Assembly (NCBI GenBank): GCA_016722465.1
Contig: JADKJC010000001.1
Location: forward strand, 124,001 to 188,000
Source of the DNA: Chitinophagaceae bacterium
Lineage (GTDB): Bacteria > Bacteroidota > Bacteroidia > Chitinophagales > Chitinophagaceae
Direction of reading: 5' to 3'
Length of the DNA: 64,000 nucleotides
The notes under the pieces were generated by a model, which was given only the letters and a program-made list of their open reading frames with translations, had not been told where the DNA came from and searched no databases. Positions 36,496-46,082 of this stretch are shown piece by piece (position 1 is the first letter of the stretch; each line of letters starts with the position of its first letter). A program made the translations under genes and the position numbers.

Positions 36496-37374
36496 TTATT
36501 TCAGGTATGCTTTTACTTTTTGAAGTACCGGTTGGCTCAACGGAACCAAGGGCAACCGCAATACATTTTTTATCAATCCCATTTCTGATAAAAATGCTTT
36601 AACTCCTGCGGGGTTATTTTCTGCAAATAACAAATTATAGGCTTCTATCAACGGGTCATTTAATTTTTTAGCTGTTGCAAAATCGTTGGATAAACCTGCC
36701 CTTACCATTTTTGAAAAGTTTTTTGGAAAACAATTGGCAGCCACGCTGATCACGCCATCCATTCCGCCTGCTAACTCAGGCAATACCAAATCATCATCGC
36801 CACTTACAATTAAAAAATGCTCGGGCCTGTCACGCAACAACTGCATGCATTGAGGTACGCTGTTACCAGCTTCTTTAATTCCTGTAATGTTGGAAACCTC
36901 ATTTGCCAGCCTGATGGTAGTAGCAGGTTCCATATTGCGTCCCGTTCTACCCGGCACATTGTACATGATGATTGGTTTGGGCGATGCTGCGGCAATCGCT
37001 TTGTAGTGCTGGTAAATTCCTTCCTGTGAAGGTTTGTTATAATAAGGTGCAGCGCTTAATATAGCTGCAGCCTTGTCAATTGGATAGCTTTGTACTGCAT
37101 TTACAACCTCTTTTGTATTGTTGCCACCAATGCCTACAACAATCGGGACCCTGCTATTCACTTTTTCAAACGTATAATTGATGATATCAAACTTTTCCTG
37201 TTTATCAACTGTTGGTGTTTCGCCGGTTGTGCCCAGCGTTACTATGTAATCTATTCCATTACCAATGATAAAATCAATCACTTTGCCCAATGCATCAAAA
37301 TCTACAGACTCGTCTTCCCTAAATGGTGTTACAATGGCCACACCAGTGCCCCTTAATTGTTCCCTGATTGTCAT
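36496..37374 (-). CDS. dapA: 4-hydroxy-tetrahydrodipicolinate synthase
   Basis: 292 residues, the usual length. Condenses pyruvate with aspartate semialdehyde, the first committed step to meso-diaminopimelate and lysine. Motifs: 'GTGVAIVTPFREDESVDFDALG', 'GTTGETPTV', 'YNVPGRTGRNMEPATTIRLA' (catalytic Tyr) and 'ITGIKEAGN' (Schiff-base Lys). Cytoplasmic tetramer. The esterase gene follows immediately (2 bp). Ahead of the gene is only about 125 bp before the L,D-transpeptidase gene on the same strand. Confidence 0.96.
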   Translation of the reverse strand: MTIREQLRGTGVAIVTPFREDESVDFDALGKVIDFIIGNGIDYIVTLGTTGETPTVDKQEKFDIINYTFEKVNSRVPIVVGIGGNNTKEVVNAVQSYPIDKAAAILSAAPYYNKPSQEGIYQHYKAIAAASPKPIIMYNVPGRTGRNMEPATTIRLANEVSNITGIKEAGNSVPQCMQLLRDRPEHFLIVSGDDDLVLPELAGGMDGVISVAANCFPKNFSKMVRAGLSNDFATAKKLNDPLIEAYNLLFAENNPAGVKAFLSEMGLIKNVLRLPLVPLSQPVLQKVKAYLK

Positions 37375-37500
37375 TTAAAAAAATTTGTGTGAAGTTATTA
37401 TATAGCAGCGATATGAAGAAAGAAAAACTTTATTAAATACATCCTTGTCAAATCAGCGAAGGAATGCATTTTGTTTTGCAATAAAAAGCAGGAAAGTAAA

Positions 37501-38300
37501 CTAATTATAAGCCAGCAAGGGATCGGCACTCTTTATCATTGCAGAACGTAGGAAATAACTCCTGTCCTCTCCAAATATAAACAGACAGGTGCCATTTTTT
37601 ATTTTATCAATGATCTGTTTGTGGAAACGCTCGGGCACTGCCGGGCAACCCTGGCTTCTGCCGATATAACCTCTTGCATGTATCAGGTTTTCATTGACAT
37701 AATCAGCGCCATGTATTACAATATCTCTCCTGGAGGCGTTGTCGTTAATCCCTTTTTCCATACCCTGAAGATGCAATGAATAGCCGTTTTTCCCCATATA
37801 CGTATCAGCTGTTTGGTAAAACCCAAGACTGCTTTTGTTGCTTTCGGGAATATTTGAAAACTGGTGTGCATATTCCTGACCCGAATTCATGCCATGTGCA
37901 ACATAAGTATTGAAAACTACCTTGTAATTTTTAAGATCGATGATGTACAATCTTTTTTTGCAGGACGACTTGCTGAAATCGACAATGGAAATGATATTCT
38001 GATTATTCAGTTTACCTGTTTCTTTTAAATATTCAAACCCTTTCATAGCATAATCAAAAACCTGGCGTGCAAGGCCTAGTGAAGATAGTTTTAGACTGTC
38101 ATAGATGCCTGATCTGAAATTATTTTCTGTTAACAATGAGGAGGCATCAACTGAGTCTTTCATCAAAACAGGTTTTGAAACAGTTCCTGTTGTGGCAAAC
38201 TGCTTTGGCTTTGCTTTTGCAAACACAAACGGAATATGGAGTAAGCAAATAAATAATGATGAAAAAAGAGGTGTACCCTCCTTATGCCCCGGTTCTTCAT
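37501..38300 (-). CDS. Murein L,D-transpeptidase catalytic-domain protein, frame error in signal peptide
   Basis: Catalytic-like domain with 'RRDIVIHGADYVN' and 'YIGRSQGCPAVPERFHKQIIDKIKNGTCLFIFGED', matching the HG...SxGC active site of the YkuD_2-type family (His and nucleophilic Cys). It would act on the cross-links or anchoring of peptidoglycan in the periplasm. The uninterrupted frame starts at ATG 38370 but has no usable signal peptide, and the predicted promoter lies inside it. From ATG 38300 the frame reads 'MKNRGIRRVHLF', and adding one base to the A6 run at 38262-38267 (plus strand) joins it to 'SSLFICLLHIPFVFAKA', a good signal peptide. The restored protein is 266 residues. I therefore give 38300 as start. 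Confidence 0.75.
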
Positions 38301-38331
38301 GATAGATAATTAGATTTATTTCTTGTGGAGA

Positions 38332-38340
38332 GCAAAGGTA
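38332..38340 (-). promoter_or_regulatory. -7 promoter element of the L,D-transpeptidase gene
   Basis: TACCTTTGC (38340-38332) matches TAnnTTTGC exactly; an ATTG lies 17 nt upstream. Its position inside the long frame that starts at 38370 argues for the start at 38300. Confidence 0.6.
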
Positions 38341-38430
38341 GTGCCTGATATCAATTTCAATTGTTAACATTCCACTCCTTTTTTACACAAAAAAACTGAT
38401 TATCAATGATGCAGGGCTTTTTACTTTATT

Positions 38431-40354
38431 TTACTGCTGTAAAGGAACATGGATGGCTACCAATGTGCCGCGGCCGGGAGAAGAATCAAAATCAACCGTC
38501 CCTTTTAAGTACTGTATCCTGGTTATTATATTTTTAAGGCCAATGCCTTCGAATTTTTCTTTTTTGCTGCTTCAAATCCTTTTCCATTATCGTCAATGGT
38601 TGCTGAAATGCCATCCGCATCCTTAATGAGTGAAATATCAAGTGTATTGGCATCAGCATGTTTGATGACATTGTTTACACATTCCTGTATTACCCGGTAT
38701 AGCACGGTTTCAATATCACTGTCCAGCCTTTCATTAAGCCCCTCTGTATACAAGTTCACTTTCAACATGTTGTGATCAATTTTGCTGATGAATTCCTTTT
38801 ACAGCATTGAGAGCCCGTTTTTCAACAATGCATTCGGCATCATATTATGACTTACGCTTCTTACTTCTTTACAGCTTTCATCCACCAATGCAATAATATT
38901 CTCAAAAGCGTTTTTTCCTTTTCATTGTCAAAATGCAATCTGCTTTCAAAGCCCGATAAATTCATTTTAGCGGCACTCATCATTTGCCCAACACCATCAT
39001 GCAGATCACTTGCAATACGGCTGCGTTCATTTTCTTCAGCTTCAATAATTGCCTTGGTTGCCATATCCTGCTGCCGCATAATTTCTGCCTGCAGTTTTTT
39101 CTCCTGCTTCAACTGGTATCTTTTGTAAAAAGAAAATGCAAGCAATGCTCCCACTAATAACAAGCAGGTTACAGCTGCTATCCAGAAATTTTTCTTTGTT
39201 AATTCAAACTGCTGCTGCTGAATGGTTTTCTCTTTCCTGGTTGTTTCATACTTTGTCTGAAGCTCTGCAAAATTGGCTCTGAGGTCATCTGTGTACAACG
39301 AGTCATTCAATTCAGAATATTTTCGTTGCATTGTAAGTGCTTTAGACAAATCACCTTTTGCTTCATACAAAGATGAAAATTGCCTGTATAGTTTTGGAAG
39401 CTCCGGTTTACTGCCAACACTGCTGTCAGCTATTGAAAGCGCTTTTTGCAAAATTGTTTCAGCACTATCATATTGATTTTGCCGGGTAAAAATATCACCA
39501 AGATTTGCCATGCAGCTTACCATACCTTTATAATCCTGCAATGATTCCCTCAATGAAAAAGATTCCTTTACATACTGCAATGCTTTGGGTAGTTGATTGG
39601 TTCTTAAAAAATAGCTGCCGAAATTATTCAATACATTGGAGAGGTACTCCTTATCACCTATTGATCTTGTCATCTCCTCTGCCTTACTGTAAAACTCTTC
39701 TGTTTTTGGATAATTTTTTTTGATAAGCCAGATATTACCGGCATTTACATAAGATCCGGCCAATCCATATTTATCCCCTAATTTTTCTTTTATGGCGATT
39801 GATTTATCCTGGTACTTCAGTGCTTCATCATAGTTACCCATATTCTGATGGATGATGCCGATATTGTTTAGTGAATAGGAAATGCCGATATCATTTTTTA
39901 TCTGTTCGTATAATGTAAGTGCCTTTTGCTGGTTATCCAAAGCCTGATCAAAATTACCACGACGCTGGTGAAGGATGCCTATTTTATTGTATAGGGCGGC
40001 CATACCTTTTATATCCTTTTGTTGTTTTCTTATCTCATAAGCCTTGTCATAATATTCCAGTGCTTTCTCAAAATTTTCCTGGTCATAGTAAATGATGCCC
40101 ATATCATTATAAGCCTGGGCCACTCCTTTATTGTAGTTGAGTTTTAAGCCTATATCCAGTGCTTTATTACCGTATTCAATTGCCTTATCACGATTTACAT
40201 TACGGTACTGCCACGTAAGTTCATTGTAAGTAGCCACCAGGCTGGTATCTGTTTGTGAAGCACTGATCCGTTCAAGACTATCAATTAGTTTATTGGTTTG
40301 AGCAGAACAGTAGAAGGCGAAGAATAAGCTAAATAGGCATGCTATTTTTTTCAT
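38431..40354 (-). pseudogene. TPR-containing sensor histidine kinase, with several frameshifts as assembled
   Basis: From ATG 40354 ('MKKIACLFSLFFAFYCSAQ', signal peptide). About nine tetratricopeptide repeats follow ('AQAYNDMGIIYYDQENFEKALEYYDKAYEI' and similar), forming a periplasmic sensor. Then one membrane helix ('FWIAAVTCLLLVGALLAFSFY') and a HisKA_3 helix with the phospho-His in 'ERSRIASDLHDGVGQMMSAAKMNL'. The HATPase part shows 'RVIQECVNNVIKHADANTLDISL' and 'DDNGKGF'. As assembled the frame stops at 38861. Four indels restore it: +1 in T6 at 38911-38916, +1 C at 38805, -1 C at 38795-38796, +1 in T6 at 38560-38565. The result is 641 residues ending at 38431. No response regulator is adjacent. 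Confidence 0.85.
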
Positions 40355-40430
40355 ACAATGCAGGTTTCTGGTGCAATATAAAGATTGATGGCTGAGCGCA
40401 AATACCCAACAGAGGGTAATCTTTAAAAGC

Positions 40431-40460
40431 AAAAGGTATCATTTTTCAATGATACCTTTT
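40431..40460 (-). terminator. Terminator after the T9SS cargo gene
   Basis: AAAAGGTATCATT (40431-40443) and AATGATACCTTTT (40448-40460), perfect 13-bp stem, 4-nt loop, with T-runs. It ends the gene at 40481 on the minus strand. Confidence 0.9.
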
Positions 40461-40480
40461 AAGAAGCGTTATAAAATTCC

Positions 40481-42943
40481 TTATTGCTTTACAAATCTTA
40501 CTATGTTGGTTTGTGTTCCCAAGCTGTATCCAGCAAGCTGATAAGTTCCTGCAGGAAGGGCACGGCAATCTATATTCAACTGGTTATTGCCGGCATTTAG
40601 AACTGCAGTGGCTCTGCGAACCAATCTGCCCATCATATCCGTAATATTCAATTGCACAGGTGCCTCAACAGCACTGCTGATTATTACAGTAGCATCGCTG
40701 CTAACAATTGTCGGCACCACAGAAGTGATAATAGTTCCTTTTGCTTTATTGATCACTGCAACAATCACTGAATATTTAAAGCTACCGCTACTTTCAAACA
40801 TCTTAATCCGGTAATAATTCACTCCGGGTTGCAGGTTATTATCAGTAAATGAATAACTCATTTGGTTTACAAGAGCAGTTTCAGTTCCCAGGCTGATGAA
40901 ATTCCGTCCGTCTTTACTCCGCAATATTTCAAAGCGGCTGATCCGGGTCGTTAGTTCTTTAATATCCCATCTTAACAAAGCACTGTTGCCAGATTTGGCT
41001 GCGGCAAGATTTATCAGGTTTGATAAAGGCGTAACACCGGAGACATTGGCAATAGCTAATGGCATTGCTACATTCGGCTGCATTAAAGAACTGAGAATAA
41101 CATGACTGATTGCATAAGGATTAGTGCCTGCCGGAGCTATACCGCCTGGTAAAGAAATTACCTGCCAGTTGGCTCCATCATATAACCCCACCTCATTATT
41201 GGCACTATAGGAGAACAATGGGTTACCATCTCCCGGAAAAGGAGTTAAATCACTATAACCAAAGGATACTGCAAGATTAGATGGCGGAATACCCAGTGGT
41301 TTGATTTGCCACGTTCGGTTGATTGCTTTTGCAGGCAATGCAATCGTGGGGTTGATGCCAGGCTCAACCCTTGCAGCTACATCCAGCGAATCGGCCAGAA
41401 ATCCAATGATGAGTGGATTTACAGTTGTTGTGGATGCGCCGATAGGAATGCCAACAGGAGCAATTTTCACTTTCTTCTGAATAAAGAACCCTGTACCATT
41501 GGTTACAACATGTGTTTGAAAAGGATTGGCAACTGGTAATACTGGCAAGGGGTTGGTAAGGTCGAAATTATTAAGAAACAAGTAACCCAATTTAAAAACC
41601 AGTGAATCAGGAAGTGTAATATTGCTTACTGCATTCACTCCACTTACCAGCGATGTGTTATTAAGTACAGTTTTTATTTTGTTCGTAAAAGAACCCGTAT
41701 TCGTGATTTCAAAATCCTGTGTACCAGCGCCATTGAACACCAGTGCACAGTTGGGGGCAGTAACAGCCTGACTCAATTTTACAGTGCCCCCGATTTTAAC
41801 ATTGCCTGCAATCTGCAACACAGAAGATGCATTGGGGGTAGCATTATTGGGGGTACGGGTACTAAAATCATAAACCCCTCCATTTTGAATAAAGTTTCCG
41901 GAAACGGAAATGGTATCATTTTCAAATGCGTTATCAAAACCAGGAACACCTGGCGCATTACCAACCAGTGTGCCACCATTTTGAATGATATTATCCACTT
42001 TAGCCGTATATGGCCCCGAACCGGTTGGTGAACCAAACTCAAGCACCCCTCCATTTACAATAATATTTTTCACGTAATAACCACCCGGATTGGTAGCAAG
42101 CCTAACCGCTTTACCAGAAGATCCGGTATTATTAATAACCAAAGAATCAATGGAATTAAATGAGCTTGATGGCAATATTATTACTGATGCTCCTCCTACA
42201 GTTTGGCCGGGACAATTCCATTCAATTACACCATTATAAGTGGCAGATACAAAACCGGTTCCTGTATTTACAACACCTTCCACTTTAATTAATGAGCCAT
42301 CCTTATAATTACCGTTTGGTACGGTGCCACCATCACGTATTACATTCAATTTTCCTCCATTTTCAAGGATAAAGTTAGCAGGGGTAGACTGCCCGACCAC
42401 AGCAACTTTTCCAGACAGGATCAAGGTTCCCCTTATTGTTGTAACGGCTGTTCCAAAAAAAGAAGTGGTTGGCTCAAAAGCAGTTCTGGTAGAATTGCCA
42501 ATACCTTGTCCCTGCAGATCCAACGTGCCGTTTATATTAAAAATAGTGGAAAGTGTGCCTCCAACAATAAACAAGTTACCTGTAGCAGCACCTACATTTA
42601 GCCTGCTGCCTGTTTCAATATCTGCCTTTACGTTCAGGTATAAATAAGTTGCACTGCTGGAAGAAAGTGTAACAATAGCACTATTAATGACTGTTAATTT
42701 ATCATATGAAAAATTAGGGTTTGTTTGCTGAACATCAGTAATGGTAATAATTCCACCAGAAAGTGTGCCTACTGAACCATCAAATACAATTTCTGTAGCT
42801 GCTGCAGTTGGCACGCCATTATCCCAATTGGCTGGATTCATCCAACTTCCGCCTGTGGAAGGCCCTTGCCAGGTTGTAACTGTTTGTGCGTTGATTAATA
42901 ACACCGCAGTTGTCATTAAAACAAGAAAGGAGAATTGCTTCAT
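40481..42943 (-). CDS. Secreted beta-helix-like protein with type A T9SS sorting domain
   Basis: About 820 residues from ATG 42943 ('MKQFSFLVLMTTAVLLINAQ', signal peptide); the longer start is dismissed because the promoter lies beyond it. The body has many short strands of the kind found in beta-helix proteins ('GGTLSTIFNINGTLDLQGQG', 'VNGGVLEFGSPTGSG', 'IIQNGGTLVGNAPG'), starting 'TTWQGPSTGGSWMNPANWDNGVPTAAATEIVFDGSV'. A fibronectin-like part ('RWDIKELTTRISRFEILRSKDGRNFISLG') precedes the final domain, which reads 'DMMGRLVRRATAVLNAGNNQLNIDCRALPAGTYQLAGY...VRFVKQ', the type A C-terminal signal. It is exported through the T9SS and released or anchored at the surface. Ligand unknown. Confidence 0.88.
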   Translation of the reverse strand: MKQFSFLVLMTTAVLLINAQTVTTWQGPSTGGSWMNPANWDNGVPTAAATEIVFDGSVGTLSGGIITITDVQQTNPNFSYDKLTVINSAIVTLSSSSATYLYLNVKADIETGSRLNVGAATGNLFIVGGTLSTIFNINGTLDLQGQGIGNSTRTAFEPTTSFFGTAVTTIRGTLILSGKVAVVGQSTPANFILENGGKLNVIRDGGTVPNGNYKDGSLIKVEGVVNTGTGFVSATYNGVIEWNCPGQTVGGASVIILPSSSFNSIDSLVINNTGSSGKAVRLATNPGGYYVKNIIVNGGVLEFGSPTGSGPYTAKVDNIIQNGGTLVGNAPGVPGFDNAFENDTISVSGNFIQNGGVYDFSTRTPNNATPNASSVLQIAGNVKIGGTVKLSQAVTAPNCALVFNGAGTQDFEITNTGSFTNKIKTVLNNTSLVSGVNAVSNITLPDSLVFKLGYLFLNNFDLTNPLPVLPVANPFQTHVVTNGTGFFIQKKVKIAPVGIPIGASTTTVNPLIIGFLADSLDVAARVEPGINPTIALPAKAINRTWQIKPLGIPPSNLAVSFGYSDLTPFPGDGNPLFSYSANNEVGLYDGANWQVISLPGGIAPAGTNPYAISHVILSSLMQPNVAMPLAIANVSGVTPLSNLINLAAAKSGNSALLRWDIKELTTRISRFEILRSKDGRNFISLGTETALVNQMSYSFTDNNLQPGVNYYRIKMFESSGSFKYSVIVAVINKAKGTIITSVVPTIVSSDATVIISSAVEAPVQLNITDMMGRLVRRATAVLNAGNNQLNIDCRALPAGTYQLAGYSLGTQTNIVRFVKQ

Positions 42944-42996
42944 AAAAAGTGTTTTGGTTGGAAATATTGAGCAGCCTAATGTCAGAATAGACAATT

Positions 42997-43029
42997 CAAA
43001 GATACATTTTGTTGCCGCTGCATCGCAAA
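42997..43029 (-). promoter_or_regulatory. Promoter of the T9SS cargo gene at 42943
   Basis: TTTG (43029-43026), 21-nt spacer, TATCTTTG (43004-42997) on the minus strand. Leader of about 47 nt to ATG 42943. The upstream in-frame start at 42994 falls in this region, so ATG 42943 is favoured. Confidence 0.75.
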
Positions 43030-43101
43030 ATACGGACTGCTATTTTTACACAAAGGAGAAAAAATAGTTAATATCATTTACTAAAAATAATAAAAATAAT
43101 A

Positions 43102-43126
43102 AAGCCCCGTGTTTCCGGGGCTCTAT
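43102..43126 (-). terminator. Terminator after the small lipoprotein gene
   Basis: AGCCCCG (43103-43109) and CGGGGCT (43116-43122) form a 7-bp stem around a 6-nt loop, followed by TTATTATTTTTATT on the minus strand. Confidence 0.85.
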
Positions 43127-43145
43127 TTATATCAGGTATTTCTTC

Positions 43146-43412
43146 TTAGTGTTTTACAGCTTCTTTTGCTTTATCCGCAGCTTTTTCAACGCCTTCTTTT
43201 GCTTTGTCAATTGCAGCTTTAGCTGTATCAGCAACAGCTTTTACGGTTGAATCAACAGCTTTCATAGTTGAATCTACAGCTGTAGTTGCAGTAGTTACAG
43301 CAGAGTCAACTTTAGCAGTAGCAGAATCTACAGCTGTAGCAGCAGTTTCGCCGGAATTGTTGCAGGCAGTCATAAAGCCAGCAACAGCAAGAATCGCAAG
43401 TAATTTTTTCAT
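43146..43412 (-). CDS. Small Ala/Lys/Val-rich lipoprotein with amphipathic repeats
   Basis: About 88 residues from ATG 43412, a lipoprotein signal (MKKLLAILAVAGFMTACNN). The mature part is a repetitive amphipathic helix ('ATAVDSATAKVDSAVTTATTAVDSTMKAVDSTVKAV', then 'AKAAIDKAKEGVEKAADKAKEAVKH') with Val/Ala and Asp/Lys in a regular period, reminiscent of LEA/apolipoprotein-like helices. Probably inner- or outer-membrane anchored. Function unknown. It has a full promoter and its own terminator. The longer frame to 43472 is not used because the promoter lies inside it. Confidence 0.8.
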   Translation of the reverse strand: MKKLLAILAVAGFMTACNNSGETAATAVDSATAKVDSAVTTATTAVDSTMKAVDSTVKAVADTAKAAIDKAKEGVEKAADKAKEAVKH

Positions 43413-43441
43413 TTGATTTTTTTTAATTTTTTTAATTGGGT

Positions 43442-43473
43442 GCAAAACTAATATTAAATTTGAATTTTGCAAG
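43442..43473 (-). promoter_or_regulatory. Promoter of the small lipoprotein gene
   Basis: CTTG (43473-43470), 19-nt spacer, TAGTTTTG (43450-43443) on the minus strand. An exact -7 element with one mismatch at -33. Confidence 0.75.
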
Positions 43474-43490
43474 TTTTTACTGAAAAATCT

Positions 43491-45155
43491 TTACCCGGCA
43501 ATCCCACCTATCATTTCTTTTGCATTTTGAAGAGCAGCCTCACTGGGTTTTTCTCCCCCAAGCATTTGGGCGATTATATTAACCCTTTCCCCTGCATTCA
43601 ACAACCTGACCGATGTTGAAATTTTGCCATTTAGGGTGTTCTTAAATACAAAATAATGTGCTGTAGCTCTTGCTGCAATTTGGGGCTGGTGGGTGATGGC
43701 CATCACTTGGTGGCTATCAGATAATTCCTTCATTAATATCCCAACCTGCTTTGCGGCTTCACCACTTATTCCTGTATCAATTTCATCAAAAATGAGGGTT
43801 GGCAATTGCAATTTGCTGGCTACAATTGACTTTATGCATAACATCAGCCTGCTTAATTCCCCGCCACTGGCCACTTTATGCAGCGGTTCAAAATGGCCTG
43901 TTTTATTTGCATCAAATAAAAACAAAATACCATCAGTTCCATATTCATCGATATCAACTGGTGAAATTTGAATTTTCACCCCGGCATTGGGCATTCCAAC
44001 CTGTTTCAACAGGGTGTTTACCCGGTCAGCAAATGGCTTTGAAGCTTTACTGCGGTTAGCAGCTATTTTGATTGCCATTTCGGAACAACCCTGTAACAAT
44101 GCAACTGTCTCTTTTTCCTTCGCTGTAATTAAGCTGCTTATATTTAATACAGCATCAAGTTTTTCCTGCAATGAGTCCTTTATTTTCAATAACTCGACTG
44201 TAGTAAGAACATTGTGCTTTTTCAGGAGTTTATAACCGAGTGATATTTTATCATTTACAACCTGTACTCTTTCCGGGTTGTATTGAATGGATTCATTTAT
44301 TGAATCCACCGTACCTGCCACATCATCCAATTCAATCTGTACGCTTTCTATACGGCTACCCAACTCTCCCAGTAATGTATGATATTGTTTTAAAGAATTT
44401 AGTTTACCTGCAATCAGTTTCAGCTGCTGTACCAGTGGCGTTTCACTTTCTTTTAATTCAAAATAAATACCGTTCAACTGCTGTTTAACTTCTTCTGAAT
44501 GGCTTAACAATCTCAGTTCTGCATCCAATTCTTCAAGTTCATTTTCTTTAAAAGCAGCATCTTCCAGCTCCTGAAACAAAAATTTATTGTAATCAAGTAC
44601 AGCGTTTGTTTCCTGCTGCTGCTGCTTCAATTGTTCCAGTTCATTCCGGAAGTTCTTGTATCTTAAAAACTGCTTCCCGTATTCAATCAGTAATTCTGAA
44701 TTACCGGCGATTGCATCCAGCACAGCTCTCTGAAAATTATTATCCCCGATCTCACGGGTATCAAATTGCTGATGCAGATCCACCAACAGTAAACTTACTT
44801 CTTTCAGCTGGTTAAGATTAACGGGAGTATCGTTGATAAAAGCTCTTGATTTACCATTAATGGCAATTTCTCTTCTTAATACCAATTCCTCTTCACTATC
44901 CAGGTCATTGGCAGATAAAAAGGCCTTGATACCAGTATTGTTCTTTATATGGAAATAACCCTCAACCACACATTTCTTTTCCTTGTTCAGCAATATATTA
45001 CTTTCAGCCCTTTCGCCCAGTATAAGACTAAGTGCTCCCATGAGGATGCTTTTTCCTGCGCCTGTTTCACCTGTAATAATGTTCAGGCTGCCAGTGAAAC
45101 TGATTGCGATTTCGTCTATTATTGCGTAATTGGAGATGTATAATTTTTGAAGCAT
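43491..45155 (-). CDS. recN: DNA repair protein RecN
   Basis: About 554 residues from ATG 45155 ('MLQKLYISNYAIIDEIAISF'), which opens the domain; the start five codons upstream is less likely. SMC-like ATPase: Walker A 'GETGAGKSILMGALSLILGERAE', a coiled-coil centre ('LIEYGKQFLRYKNFRNELEQLKQQQQET', 'ELEELDAELRLLSHSEEVKQQL'), signature 'ASGGELSRLMLCIKSI' and Walker B 'TLIFDEIDTGISGEAAKQVG'. It acts in recombinational repair of double-strand breaks. Next on the strand, upstream, is a zinc-ribbon coiled-coil gene with about 115 bp and a terminator between. Confidence 0.96.
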   Translation of the reverse strand: MLQKLYISNYAIIDEIAISFTGSLNIITGETGAGKSILMGALSLILGERAESNILLNKEKKCVVEGYFHIKNNTGIKAFLSANDLDSEEELVLRREIAINGKSRAFINDTPVNLNQLKEVSLLLVDLHQQFDTREIGDNNFQRAVLDAIAGNSELLIEYGKQFLRYKNFRNELEQLKQQQQETNAVLDYNKFLFQELEDAAFKENELEELDAELRLLSHSEEVKQQLNGIYFELKESETPLVQQLKLIAGKLNSLKQYHTLLGELGSRIESVQIELDDVAGTVDSINESIQYNPERVQVVNDKISLGYKLLKKHNVLTTVELLKIKDSLQEKLDAVLNISSLITAKEKETVALLQGCSEMAIKIAANRSKASKPFADRVNTLLKQVGMPNAGVKIQISPVDIDEYGTDGILFLFDANKTGHFEPLHKVASGGELSRLMLCIKSIVASKLQLPTLIFDEIDTGISGEAAKQVGILMKELSDSHQVMAITHQPQIAARATAHYFVFKNTLNGKISTSVRLLNAGERVNIIAQMLGGEKPSEAALQNAKEMIGGIAG

Positions 45156-45218
45156 AAAATAAACAGGCAAATTAGCTTTTTTTCAATTTCAATTTTCAAG
45201 ATTACAATCTAAAAAAAA

Positions 45219-45250
45219 AAGAAAGCACCTCTTTTCAGAAGTGCTTTCAC
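45219..45250 (-). terminator. Terminator after the zinc-ribbon gene
   Basis: GAAAGCAC (45221-45228) and GTGCTTTC (45241-45248), an 8-bp stem, then a run of about ten T on the minus strand. Confidence 0.9.
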
Positions 45251-45270
45251 AAAATATTTATCCCGGAAGG

Positions 45271-46026
45271 TTACTTAACTTCAATGCTGTCATTAAGGTC
45301 TGTATCAACAAGTATTCTTCCGCAGTTTTCACAAACAATTACCTTTTTACGCAATTTTATTTCGCTCTGCCTTTGTGGAGGGATGGCGTGAAAACAACCA
45401 CCACAACTATCTCTTTCTACCGGTACCACGGCCAACCCATTGCGATAACTCTTTCTGATCCTGTCATAACTTGTCAAAAGACGCTCATCCACATGTGACC
45501 TTGCATCAGCAGCAAGTTCATCATAATGCTTTTCTTCTTTTTCTGTTTCTCCAATAATTTTCTCCAACTCTCCTTTTTTTCCACTCAGGTTTCCTTCTTT
45601 TGTGCTTACCGCTTTCTTAGCAGTCTCCAGTTGTTTTGCTTTTTCAGCAATTTCTTCTGTGGCATCTTTAATGTGCTTTTCACATAACTTCACTTCCAGG
45701 GTCTGCATCTCAATTTCTTTGTTGATGGCTTCAAATTCCCTGTTATTCTTTACATTCTCACTTTGCTTTTCATACTTTTTAATTAAAGCCTCTGCTTCTT
45801 TGATGGCTTCTTTCTTTTGGGCAATGAACTCCTGCATACCATTGATTTCTTCCTCCACCCTTACCTGGCGTGCATGTAATCCCTCAATTTCATCTTCCAG
45901 ATCCTTTACTTCAATTGGCAATTCACCCTTTAAAATCTGGATTTCATCCAGTTTACCATCAATTTTCTGAAGGCGTACAAGAGATTTTAATTTTTCCTCT
46001 ACCGAAAAGTCTTTTACTGAAGCCAT
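45271..46026 (-). CDS. Coiled-coil protein with C-terminal C4 zinc ribbon
   Basis: 251 residues. A long antiparallel coiled coil (about 5-190, 'LKSLVRLQKIDGKLDEIQILKGELPIEVKDLEDEIEGL', 'KNNREFEAINKEIEMQTLEVKLCEKHIKD') ends in a zinc ribbon 'DSCGGCFHAIPPQRQSEIKLRKKVIVCENCGRIL' (two CxxC pairs). This is the CT398-like/C4-type zinc ribbon family, which has been linked to flagellar or type III secretion chaperones and other assemblies in other phyla; a nucleic-acid role has also been proposed. The function here is unknown. The gene lies just downstream of the Nif3-family gene (56 bp), same strand, and the two are commonly neighbours, suggesting an operon. Confidence 0.9.
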   Translation of the reverse strand: MASVKDFSVEEKLKSLVRLQKIDGKLDEIQILKGELPIEVKDLEDEIEGLHARQVRVEEEINGMQEFIAQKKEAIKEAEALIKKYEKQSENVKNNREFEAINKEIEMQTLEVKLCEKHIKDATEEIAEKAKQLETAKKAVSTKEGNLSGKKGELEKIIGETEKEEKHYDELAADARSHVDERLLTSYDRIRKSYRNGLAVVPVERDSCGGCFHAIPPQRQSEIKLRKKVIVCENCGRILVDTDLNDSIEVK

Positions 46027-46082
46027 AGTGATTTATTATTTGTGTTAGTACAACCCGGGTGTTAATTTTTCTACCTGATATC

